Of a stretch of 64,000 bases of DNA, positions 55,155-63,267 are shown piece by piece. Location: the NCBI GenBank assembly GCA_016717145.1, contig JADKGD010000042.1, forward strand, positions 11,576 to 75,575. Reading direction: 5' to 3'. The DNA comes from Saprospiraceae bacterium (GTDB lineage Bacteria > Bacteroidota > Bacteroidia > Chitinophagales > Saprospiraceae). Position 1 is the first letter of the stretch. Every line of letters begins with the position of its first letter. The position numbers and the translations under genes were made by a program. The notes under the pieces were generated by a model, which was not told where the DNA came from, ran no database searches, and saw only the letters and a program-made list of their open reading frames with translations.

Positions 55155-55476
55155 AAATGTGGCTTTAGGAATAGTTTGTTGTTAATAAATTGTAAAAATT
55201 GTCACAATGTATAATAATTTTCTGAATCATAAATAATACTAACAGAATTTATTTTTCAGTCTTTGACATTGCTAAGACAATGAAAAGAAGGCAGCAATTA
55301 ATAATGATAATTTAAATTTTGTTATGCAATTAAAAATTAAATTAATTCAGTCTTATATTTTGCAGATAATATAATTGCAGAAGTTTAATTTCTAAGAATT
55401 AAGATCAATGCTTTATATAAGCTTGTCGTAAATGACAATAATTTTTTTGTTTAAAAGAAAGGCATGGGACCATATT
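55155..55476. other. Intergenic region between the TonB receptor and WD40 genes
   Basis: A 322-bp AT-rich stretch between two minus-strand genes. I see no gene, no clear -33/-7 pair and no strong hairpin. It only holds AT-only inverted repeats (for example TTATATT/AATATAA at 55353-55374) that are expected by chance. It must contain the receptor promoter. Confidence 0.4.
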
Positions 55477-56391
55477 CTAGACTTTATTGATCTTCCAGAG
55501 TATCAAAGTTCGGTCATCACTTGCCGAAATTAAAGTGTCAAACTGAGGTATCCACATTAATTTATTCACAGAATTAATATGACCACCTTTTTGGACATCA
55601 ATTGATTGAAGTAGTTCAAAGTTATCTGCATCCCATATTCTTATTGTTTTATCCCTTGAGGCAGTCGCTATCAGCTTATGTTCACGAATAAAAATGATGC
55701 TATTAATGGTAAACCAATGTGCACCAATGTTGTGTGCTACCTCAAGAGTGTTAAGAAACCTTACTACCATATGTGCATCTCTTCCGCCGGAAACAAGAAA
55801 AAGATCATCTATAAATGCAAAACAAAACACAGAATTTTCATGCGCATTTTTTATAATATTTATAATGGATAAACTGGATTTTTGAATCACATAAATAGCA
55901 TTATCACTTGATCCTATGTACAGTATATCGGATGTTTCATTAAATGCAATTGAGCGTAAGCCCTGATGTGAAATGTATATAGATTCAAGTGGTTGTCTAC
56001 TACTAATGTCCCATTTGCACAAGTATCCATCACCGCTTACAGTAAAGATAGCTTGACCGGCTTTGCAGATGCCAAAAACACTTCCTTTGTGGTGTGCTAC
56101 TCTATTGACTATTTTATGGGAAGCCATGTCAATCCAATGCAAATGGCCGTCAATGTCGCCTGCTAAAAGTAAGTGGCTTTCATCATCATAAAGCAAGCTA
56201 AAGATTTTAGTTTCTGTATTGGCAATTAATAATCCATCTTGCTCACTTCCATCTTTGCGCCACTGAACGATCCATCCATCTCCTCCGGCAGAGTAGAAAT
56301 AAGGCGTGTTTTTGTTTTCTGTCAGACAATAGACCGATGCAATATGACCTTTATATTGAACTGTTTTTTCTATTTGAAGGGATAGTCTCAC
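55477..56391 (-). CDS. WD40-repeat protein (beta-propeller)
   Basis: This 304-residue cytoplasmic protein consists almost entirely of WD40 repeats, likely seven, forming one propeller. Repeat ends are visible as GWIVQWRKDG, GHLHWIDMA, GYLCKWDISS, NAIYVIQKS, RDKTIRIWDADN and DRTLILWKI. These alternate with GH-type starts such as KGHIASVYCL, HHKGSVFGI, AHENSVFCFAF and AHWFTINSI. No signal peptide or enzymatic domain is present. Such proteins act as scaffolds; the partner is unknown. It is divergent from the phosphopantetheinyl transferase gene, 78 bp away. Confidence 0.88.
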   Translation of the reverse strand: MRLSLQIEKTVQYKGHIASVYCLTENKNTPYFYSAGGDGWIVQWRKDGSEQDGLLIANTETKIFSLLYDDESHLLLAGDIDGHLHWIDMASHKIVNRVAHHKGSVFGICKAGQAIFTVSGDGYLCKWDISSRQPLESIYISHQGLRSIAFNETSDILYIGSSDNAIYVIQKSSLSIINIIKNAHENSVFCFAFIDDLFLVSGGRDAHMVVRFLNTLEVAHNIGAHWFTINSIIFIREHKLIATASRDKTIRIWDADNFELLQSIDVQKGGHINSVNKLMWIPQFDTLISASDDRTLILWKINKV

Positions 56392-56469
56392 AGTTTATTT
56401 TTACTTTTACACCCTTAAACAAATTTAAGGTCATTTCAGTTTCAGCGTCTCAATTTGAAAATCAGTCTT

Positions 56470-57114
56470 ATGCCTTTATTTTTAAAATTAAATATCGAAC
56501 CGCAAGGCGTCACAGGCATATGGAAAACTGAAGAAGAAGATGATTATTTCCTTGACAGATTACAATTGTATCCTGAAGAATTGGAAGAATTAAACACATT
56601 GCGTAGTCGTAAAAGAACAGAATGGTTATCTTCGAGATATTTGTTACATCTCCTTTCAGAAAGACATATCAGAGGTGCTTGCCTTAAGGACACATATGGC
56701 AAACCTTATCTTCAGAATTCTGATTATCATATATCCATCAGTCACTCGGGGCAATTTACAGCCATCATAGCATCACCAAAAATAGTGGGCATAGATATTC
56801 AGATTGTAGTGGCAAAAATTGAACGAATTGCTCATAAATTTGTCACTGATCTTGAGTTCAACTCCGTGCATAATCAATATCACATCGAATCCTTACACGC
56901 CATCTGGGGCGCCAAAGAGGCAATGTATAAAGCATATGGGAAAAAAGCACTGGATTTTAAAAAACACATTAAAGTAGATGCGTTTAAGTATAGCGAAGAA
57001 GGTTTCATTTTTAGCGGACAAGTTAATAAAGATGATTTTAACAAAAAATATTCTTTAATTTGCAATCAAATTGAACAGATAATTCTTGTATATGCCACAC
57101 AACTTGAAGATTAG
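56470..57114 (+). CDS. 4'-phosphopantetheinyl transferase superfamily protein
   Basis: This 214-residue Sfp-like transferase installs 4'-phosphopantetheine on carrier proteins. ISISHSGQFTAIIAS precedes VGIDIQIVVAKIERIA (Mg-binding Asp, GID motif) and IWGAKEAMYKAYGK (WxxKEAxYK with the catalytic Glu/Lys). The ATG at 56470 (MPLFLKLNIEPQG) fits the family start better than a TTG five codons upstream. Its carrier target could be the fatty-acid ACP or a secondary-metabolite carrier; no such gene lies nearby. The following small lipoprotein gene overlaps its 3' end by 23 bp. Confidence 0.88.
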   Translation: MPLFLKLNIEPQGVTGIWKTEEEDDYFLDRLQLYPEELEELNTLRSRKRTEWLSSRYLLHLLSERHIRGACLKDTYGKPYLQNSDYHISISHSGQFTAIIASPKIVGIDIQIVVAKIERIAHKFVTDLEFNSVHNQYHIESLHAIWGAKEAMYKAYGKKALDFKKHIKVDAFKYSEEGFIFSGQVNKDDFNKKYSLICNQIEQIILVYATQLED

Positions 57115-57556
57115 AAAACTACCTTTATACATTTTTTGTGTGATGATACTAATTGGATTTAATAACTGTAAGCAGAAAGCAAGAGAAGATATAGCAGCAG
57201 ATACTAAAATCCCTATGTATGAAACAGCTGAATTCAAACAATTTTATGATGCTTTCAGTACCGATAGTGTATACCAAATGGAACATATTATTTTCCCTCT
57301 TGAAGGTGCAAGAAGGCTCATAGATAGTTTGGATAAAGCAGACCCGGATTTCAGATGGCAAAAAGAAAATTGGGTTTTACATAAACAATATGATGACATG
57401 AACGGAACTTTTTCCCGCGAAATGCTTGACTTGAGTGGTAGTATTATAATAGAACGCATTTCAGATAATTCGGGCAAATATAGTATGGAGCGAAGATTTG
57501 GAAAATTGTCTTCGGGCTGGCATTTAATATATTACAAGGAAATGGGTATGTATTGA
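57092..57556 (+). CDS. Small predicted lipoprotein (DUF4348-like)
   Basis: The ~154-residue protein has a lipoprotein signal (LYIFCVMILIGFNNCKQ, lipobox Cys at about residue 25). A compact domain begins FKQFYDAFSTDSVYQMEHII and then FPLEGARRLID, resembling the DUF4348 family (FY..F..D..FQ...I.FPL). WHLIYYKEMGMY ends it. It probably sits in the outer membrane facing the periplasm. The ATG at 57092 lies inside the preceding gene's end, so translation is likely coupled to the transferase. Function is unknown. Confidence 0.6.
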   Translation: MPHNLKIRKLPLYIFCVMILIGFNNCKQKAREDIAADTKIPMYETAEFKQFYDAFSTDSVYQMEHIIFPLEGARRLIDSLDKADPDFRWQKENWVLHKQYDDMNGTFSREMLDLSGSIIIERISDNSGKYSMERRFGKLSSGWHLIYYKEMGMY

Positions 57557-57677
57557 AACTTTTTGAATGGTTGTTTGGTTAAAATTTTGGTCGTGTAAGG
57601 CACAGTAATTGATTAAACTATACACATTACAACATTTCTTTTTAACTTTAAGCCCTAATTTAAAATATTAATATCAG

Positions 57678-58967
57678 ATGATAAAGAACCTTTTTATTTT
57701 ATTGACCATTGTACTTCCTTGTGTCCTTGATGCACAGTCATTCTGGAAAAAAACAGAAGAATCAAAAATAGTAGCCAGATCAGGAGAAGAACGGACGATT
57801 GTCCCTGAAAAATATCAAACATTTTTTTTAGACATTAAAGGATTAAAAACATATCTGCTCAACGCACCTTTGGAGACAGCAGCAGACAGAAAATCCAAAG
57901 AGCTGGTTGTTGACATACCAATGGCTGATGGCAGGATTGAACAATTTAAAGTGTATGAATCTCCTGTTATGGAAAGTGAAATTTCAGCCAGATATCCTGA
58001 CATCAAATCTTATAAAGCTTATTCAACTGTTGATAAGTCAAGGCATATCCGATTTTCAGTTTCTCAAAGTGGCTTTCACGGGGCAATATTTGCATTGGAT
58101 GGTGAAAAATACATAGATCCCTATTCAACACTTAATTCTGATGATTATATAGTCTACAATGTTAAGGATCACATCATTGAAGGGTTTAGCGGGGTCTGTG
58201 GTGTCACAGAACAAAATACACCTAAGGTTTCATCTTTTAAATCTGGATTAAGAAATACTGGAGAAGTTGAGTTAAGAACTTTTAGATTGGCTCTAGCTTG
58301 TTCCGGGGAATGGGGAGCCAGAAGAGGAACTGTAGCGAAATGTCTCGAGGATATGAATATAATTATCAATCGATTGAACATTATTTACGAAAGAGAATTA
58401 GCCATCAAATTAGTTATTATAAACGATAATGATAAGATAATTTTTCTTGACCCATTAACTGACCCTTACCCTACTTTCACCAGTCTTGATTTAATCCTTG
58501 ATGCAAACCCAATTGCAATAAATTCAAAGATACCAATAAATAACTATGATATCGGGCACGTAATGACTATTTGTGTTGGAAGTGCCGTTGGTAAAGCTGA
58601 AACAGATGCTGTTTGTCGAGCATCTGGAAAAGCCAGGGGAGCTACATGTGAAAATAATTTTCCACTAATTTATGTTGTAAATAAAATATTAGCTCATGAA
58701 TTAGGGCATCAGTTCAATGCTTATCACACCTGGAATTCTTGTCCGGATTTTGCCGATCAAAGACAACCTCGTGACGCTTATGAACCTGGTAGCGGCAGTA
58801 CCATTATGTCTTATGGGGGTCATGTGGCTCCCAAAATGTTTTCAATGATGCAGATGATTATTTCCATGTTGGGTCTTTGGATGCGATATATAGTAACTCT
58901 CTTCAAGGTGGTCCTGCATATACTTGTGCAGAGAAAATACAAACACTCAATCATTTTCCTCAAATAA
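57678..58967 (+). CDS. Metzincin metalloprotease paralogue, catalytic part (frameshifted)
   Basis: The signal peptide (IVLPCVLDAQ), propeptide and catalytic domain closely match the protease at 46912-50532: FWKKTEESKIV, RTFRLALACSGEWGARRGT, and the zinc motif HELGHQFNAYHTWNSC with the later GSTIMSYGG (Met-turn). After GGHVAPK the frame leaves the family pattern at the A4 run 58833-58836. One extra A restores NVFNDADDYFHVGSLDAIYS, which matches the paralogue's RDDYYHVATLDQI. The residues from 58837 to the stop at 58967 are therefore out-of-frame. A full-length enzyme of ~1,200 residues was clearly encoded. Confidence 0.85.
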   Translation: MIKNLFILLTIVLPCVLDAQSFWKKTEESKIVARSGEERTIVPEKYQTFFLDIKGLKTYLLNAPLETAADRKSKELVVDIPMADGRIEQFKVYESPVMESEISARYPDIKSYKAYSTVDKSRHIRFSVSQSGFHGAIFALDGEKYIDPYSTLNSDDYIVYNVKDHIIEGFSGVCGVTEQNTPKVSSFKSGLRNTGEVELRTFRLALACSGEWGARRGTVAKCLEDMNIIINRLNIIYERELAIKLVIINDNDKIIFLDPLTDPYPTFTSLDLILDANPIAINSKIPINNYDIGHVMTICVGSAVGKAETDAVCRASGKARGATCENNFPLIYVVNKILAHELGHQFNAYHTWNSCPDFADQRQPRDAYEPGSGSTIMSYGGHVAPKMFSMMQMIISMLGLWMRYIVTLFKVVLHILVQRKYKHSIIFLK

Positions 58968-59392
58968 CCATGCCATCCAGAAGCTATGTAATCCCTATTT
59001 CCACTCCTTTTGAGTTAGCAGCATCTGCAACTGATGAAGATGGAGATGTGATGACCTATTGTTGGGAGCAGTATGATTTAGGTATTGAAGTTCCGATTGG
59101 AACGGCTTCTGCATCTGGTCCATTATTTCGTTCAATAAAACCAAGTGCTTCAGGTGCTTTGAGATTTTTTCCTAAAGCATCAAATATTTTATCTGGAAAT
59201 TTCACTGACAAGACGGAAGTCCTTCCAACGATGTCAAGAAACCTCAAGTTTCGTTTTACCGTTCGGGATAATAGTCCAATAATTGGAGGTGTAGTATGGG
59301 AAGAATATAATATCAGCTCCAATGAATTCGCTGGCCCATTTAATATCACATTTCCGGAATTAGATGTAAATTTGAGTTGGTCAGAAGGTTAA
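58877..59392 (+). pseudogene. Metalloprotease paralogue, middle part
   Basis: This is the second piece of the same gene, matching the paralogue after the catalytic domain: YTCAEKIQTLNHFPQITMPS, LFRSIKPSASGALRFFPKAS, LPTMSRNLKFRFTVRDNSP and EYNISSNEFAGPFNITFPE. The match begins at about 58837, before the nominal start. It ends near 59373-59381, where a shift leads into the next frame: GQKVNVTWDVANT would follow, as in the paralogue's KEIKITWDVANT. It cannot be expressed alone. Confidence 0.75.
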
Positions 59393-59393
59393 T

Positions 59394-61281
59394 GTGACGT
59401 GGGATGTAGCCAATACCAATAAGGCCCCCGTAAACTGTGCAAATGTTAATATATATGGATCTTTTAGTGCTGCTATTAAAACAGGGGATGTCAATCTGGT
59501 TCCTTTGGCATTAGGGGTTCCGAATGATGGAAGCCAGGAAGTATTTATTCCAAACAGGGTGTCTAATTTATTTAGAATCATCATTAAAGCTGCAGATAAT
59601 ATTTTCCTAACTTCATCAAAGCTACCTTCAAAAATAGCAGAACCGAGTACGCCAACTGTTTATTTTGATGCACCATCTTTTGTTAAGGCTTGTCAGCCAA
59701 ATAATACAGAAATCGAGTTCAAAACATTTGGGTTTGGAGGATTGACCGGCAATATTGACTTTTCGATATTATCCGGATTGCCAGTAGGTGTTGTGCCTAC
59801 TTTTACTTCAAGTACGGTCATGGCTGGGCAAACTACAACCTTGATATTAGACACTAAAAATTTGATGGGAACCAGTTCGGCAGATTTTGTCATACGAGCG
59901 ATTGCACCCGGAGTGGATACTATTGATAAAAAAATAACTTTGTCGATCGTGGGAGGAGATATATCAAATATAATTACTTTGGAACCAGCTGATGGTACAA
60001 GTGGCGTAGCTGCCCTACCCAAGTATAATTGGGTTAAAAAGCAGGATGCAACTTCATATGATATTCAGGTGTCTACCAGCCCTGATTTTCTTCCGGCAAA
60101 TCTTATTTCTGATAATAACGTAGTCGATAGTTTTTTTACTTCAAATAGTATACTAGATAAAGCCAAGGTATATTACTGGAGAATCAGAGGGAAAAATGAA
60201 TGCGGCGATGGCAGCTGGTCTGTTGTCAAAGCTTTTGTAACCGAAGCCCTAAGTTGTGCTGAATATAAATCGGGGCTTCAGTCTATTTCTATAACAGGTG
60301 TAGGCACTCCAAAAGTTGAGTTACCATTAAGTATAACTAATGAAGGCACCGCCAATGACATTAATGTACAATTAGTAAAAGCGGATCATGCAAGACCCGG
60401 AGATTTAGTTGTTTTTCTGGTAGCACCTTCCGGAAAAGAAAGTTTATTGTGGAGTAAAAAATGTGGAAATACAGCTAATGTTAATGTTGGTCTTGATGAT
60501 CAGTCCCCTTCATTTTTCCAATGCCCTATTAATTCTGGTAAAGTCTATCGTCCTGAAGCATTACTTTCAACCCTCAATGGAGAAGCCATAAAAGGTATAT
60601 GGAAATTACGTGTTGAGGATCAGGTTTCAGGCACAGGTGGTAAATTAACTGAATTTAATCTTGAGATTTGCTCAAATGTTGTACTGGATCAACCATACAT
60701 AGTAAAAAATGAAACACTGAAAATTCACCCAGGGAATAAACAATTTATCACTGATGTTTTGTTATTGGTTCAGGATAACAATAATACTGCAGATGAATTG
60801 AGGTATACGCTTGTGGAAGCGCCAAAGGAAGGTAAATTATCATATAATGGTAGCGATATTTTGGCTGGAGCAAGATTTACACAAACGGAATTGAATAACT
60901 CTAAAGTTAGATATGAAGCAATAACAGGTAGTAACGGGACAGATTCATTTAGTTTTGTCATAGAAGATGGTCAAGGTGGCTGGGTGTCAATAACCAAATT
61001 TAATATTGTAAGAGACGATGCGTTTGTAAATGCTTCAAATGATTTGGATATTTCTTCTGATGTTTTCATCAGTCCCAACCCCAGTTCAAACGATATTAAT
61101 ATAGTATTAACCGGCCAAGCCATTGGATTTACCAATTATTCATTCCTTGATGTTGCAGGTAAAAAATATTTTATCAGGAAAATTAAATTCAAACAGATCC
61201 TCTGTTTCTTTGGATGGTTTGGTGAATGGAATTTATTTGTTAAGGCTGACAAATGGTAAACAAATCATTACAAAAAAGTAG
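59394..61281 (+). pseudogene. Metalloprotease paralogue, C-terminal part with sorting domain
   Basis: This is the third piece: MTWDVANTNKAPVNC, then FN3-like SYDIQVSTSPDFLPANLISD, a P-domain-like region (VVFLVAPSGKESLLWSKKCG, GIWKLRVEDQVSG) and a cadherin-like repeat (GGWVSITKFNIV). The start of a type A sorting domain (FISPNPSSNDINIVLTG) follows. Removing one A from the A6 run at 61161-61166 restores NILSGKLNSNRSS, GLVNGIYLLRLTNGKQIITK and a stop at 61279-61281. Otherwise the frame ends out of phase at 61259. With the two earlier pieces this gives a protein parallel to the intact paralogue. Confidence 0.78.
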
Positions 61282-61326
61282 TGAAGATATAAAAGTATAT
61301 CTTTGAGGCTTTTAATATTGTAGAAT

Positions 61327-62160
61327 ATGGCTAAAATAAATACCCAGAAAAAATCAAGTCTGATAAATTATTTAAAGAGCATGGTGTTTTTAAAACAATT
61401 GCTATTTATTGGCGGGCTTTTTCTGGGCATCATTTTGTTGATACAACTATGGCTAAGGTTTTATACCAATCATGGACAACAGTTGGAGTTGCCAAAATTT
61501 ATTGGTATGGACATCACAGAAGCAAAAGAAAAGGCAGACGATCTTTCTTTTGAGATCATAGTCAATGACTCCATATTTGTTGTAGGAAAAAAAGGTGGGC
61601 TAATTACGGACCAAAGCCCTAAACCAAGTTCCCTTGTTAAAGAGAATAGAAAAATTTATGTAACTGTCACTAAATTTGGCTCAGAAATGGTGAAAGTTTC
61701 TGACCTCCCTGCCCTTTACGGAAATCCATTTGAACAAAAGAAAACGGAACTTAAATACAGAGATATCGATTGTGTTATCAAGGATTATGCATACGATCCG
61801 GGAGAACCCAATCATATTCTAGAAGTTTGGTACAAAGGAGAGTTGATCATATCCAGAGATCAGAAAAAATCAGATGTTTCGATCGCCAAAGGAGACAAGC
61901 TTGAATGTATTGTTTCGAGGCGAGATGGAGGTGAAGTAACCATTCCTGACTTGAAATGTCTTGAAATAGAAGAAGCTAGATTTTTATTGGAGACAAGTAA
62001 ACTGGAGATGGGTGATATTAACAAAAGAGGCGCCTCTGAACCTGACGCCGTATTGTATGTCATTGCACAGTCTCCTCCATACGATGGTATAAGTAACATT
62101 AAAATGGGTGAAAAGATAAATGTCACTGTGGCTGCCGCCAAACCTGCTGATTGTCCCTAA
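61327..62160 (+). CDS. Membrane-anchored PASTA-domain protein without kinase
   Basis: The 277-residue protein has a short cytoplasmic N-terminus and one transmembrane helix (LKQLLFIGGLFLGIILLIQL, ~residues 24-44). Three PASTA repeats follow: LPKFIGMDITEAKEKADDL (~54-118), a degenerate second (VSDLPALYGNPFEQKKTELK) and IPDLKCLEIEEARFLLETSK (~205-272). PASTA modules bind peptidoglycan or muropeptides and are usually attached to Ser/Thr kinases or penicillin-binding proteins; neither is present here. A periplasmic cell-wall-sensing or binding role is inferred. The rhodanese gene follows 34 bp later. Confidence 0.87.
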   Translation: MAKINTQKKSSLINYLKSMVFLKQLLFIGGLFLGIILLIQLWLRFYTNHGQQLELPKFIGMDITEAKEKADDLSFEIIVNDSIFVVGKKGGLITDQSPKPSSLVKENRKIYVTVTKFGSEMVKVSDLPALYGNPFEQKKTELKYRDIDCVIKDYAYDPGEPNHILEVWYKGELIISRDQKKSDVSIAKGDKLECIVSRRDGGEVTIPDLKCLEIEEARFLLETSKLEMGDINKRGASEPDAVLYVIAQSPPYDGISNIKMGEKINVTVAAAKPADCP

Positions 62161-62194
62161 ACCTAATTGTTAAGCAAAAAACAAGCGCAAAATC

Positions 62195-62506
62195 ATGAAT
62201 GATATTACGGTAGAAGAGTTAAAAAATAAGCTGGATGCCAACGAACAATTTTTATTTATTGATGTAAGGGAACCATATGAGTATGAGGCTTCTAATCTTG
62301 GAGCAAAATTAATACCACTAGGAAATCTTTTAGGTGCTTTGAATGAATTGGAGCCATTTAAAGATCAGGAGATAGTCATTCACTGTAGATCAGGGGCAAG
62401 AAGTGGCTCAGCCAAAATCACACTTAGTCAGTTGGGTTATACTAAAGTCCGTAACTTATTGGGTGGTATTCTTGAATGGGAAAGACAATACGGCAATAAG
62501 GTATGA
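62195..62506 (+). CDS. Single-domain rhodanese-like sulfurtransferase
   Basis: This 103-residue cytoplasmic protein consists of one rhodanese domain. FLFIDVREPYEYEASNLGAK (DVREP motif) is near the N-terminus, and IVIHCRSGARSGSAKITL carries the active-site Cys at the start of the loop. It ends NLLGGILEWERQYGNKV. Length and motifs resemble GlpE- or MoeZ-type stand-alone rhodaneses. It may carry sulfur as a persulfide; the partner is unknown. It is convergent with the ROK kinase gene, with only 6 bp between stops. Confidence 0.93.
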   Translation: MNDITVEELKNKLDANEQFLFIDVREPYEYEASNLGAKLIPLGNLLGALNELEPFKDQEIVIHCRSGARSGSAKITLSQLGYTKVRNLLGGILEWERQYGNKV

Positions 62507-62512
62507 GATTTG

Positions 62513-63244
62513 TCAGACAGCAGCCATAGCGGCTCCTACGATGCCTGCATCATTAAATAAAGCAGCATTATCTACTTTTGTTTTGACATCTAAATACTGT
62601 GTGTATTGATCAAAAAATTTACTGACTCCTCCACCAATCAAAATCAATTGGGGGCTGAGCAATAAATCAAGATGGTTTAAGTAAACATTAAGTTCTTTGG
62701 CCCATTTTTTCCAGCCAAGGTGCTTTAATTCTCTGGCACTATTTGATGCATATTTTTCAAAAATGGACTTTTTGTATTTTAAATGACCAAGTTCTGTATT
62801 GCCTAATAATTGACCATTGTAAAAAACAGCTGACCCGATACCTGTTCCCAGGGTGATAAATATTACAAGACCATTTACACCTTTACCTTTTCCATATGTT
62901 ATTTCAGCAATTCCAGCAGCATCAGCATCATTGACAACCTTAACGTCGCATCCTAATGCCAGACTAAACTCATGATTAATATGATAATTTATAAACGCAG
63001 GATCTATATTACTGGCAGTCAATGAATATCCGTTTTTTATTACAGAGGGAAAACCTATACCTATTTTTTTTCCATGCCATTTAAATTGTTCTACCATTTG
63101 TTTAAGGCATTCAATTATTGCTTCAGGTGTGGCTGGTGTGGGTGTTTTGATTTTAAATTTTTCACCTATTAGAGCTCCTGTGTCAGTATCTACAATGTTA
63201 CCTTTGATACCAGTGCCTCCTACATCTATACCTAAAACTTCCAT
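62513..63244 (-). CDS. ROK-family sugar kinase, polyphosphate glucokinase-like
   Basis: The 243-residue protein starts MEVLGIDVGGTGIKGNIVDT (phosphate-1 motif). VVNDADAAGIAEITYGKGKG provides the catalytic Asp, and FITLGTGIGSAVFYNGQLLG the phosphate-2 motif. LGHLKYKK and LILIGGGVSKFF complete the fold. The short length, the NDADAAG form and the absence of the HC zinc motif of other ROK kinases fit PpgK-type strictly cytoplasmic glucokinases that can use polyphosphate or ATP. The phosphoryl donor cannot be decided from sequence. It is convergent with the rhodanese gene. Confidence 0.86.
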   Translation of the reverse strand: MEVLGIDVGGTGIKGNIVDTDTGALIGEKFKIKTPTPATPEAIIECLKQMVEQFKWHGKKIGIGFPSVIKNGYSLTASNIDPAFINYHINHEFSLALGCDVKVVNDADAAGIAEITYGKGKGVNGLVIFITLGTGIGSAVFYNGQLLGNTELGHLKYKKSIFEKYASNSARELKHLGWKKWAKELNVYLNHLDLLLSPQLILIGGGVSKFFDQYTQYLDVKTKVDNAALFNDAGIVGAAMAAV

Positions 63245-63267
63245 ATTAAATTTTTGGTTTTATGTTG

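Noticed and set aside
46912..61281. Biosynthetic gene cluster centred on the phosphopantetheinyl transferase
   Set aside because: No carrier protein, ketosynthase, NRPS or tailoring enzyme is present; neighbours are envelope proteins.
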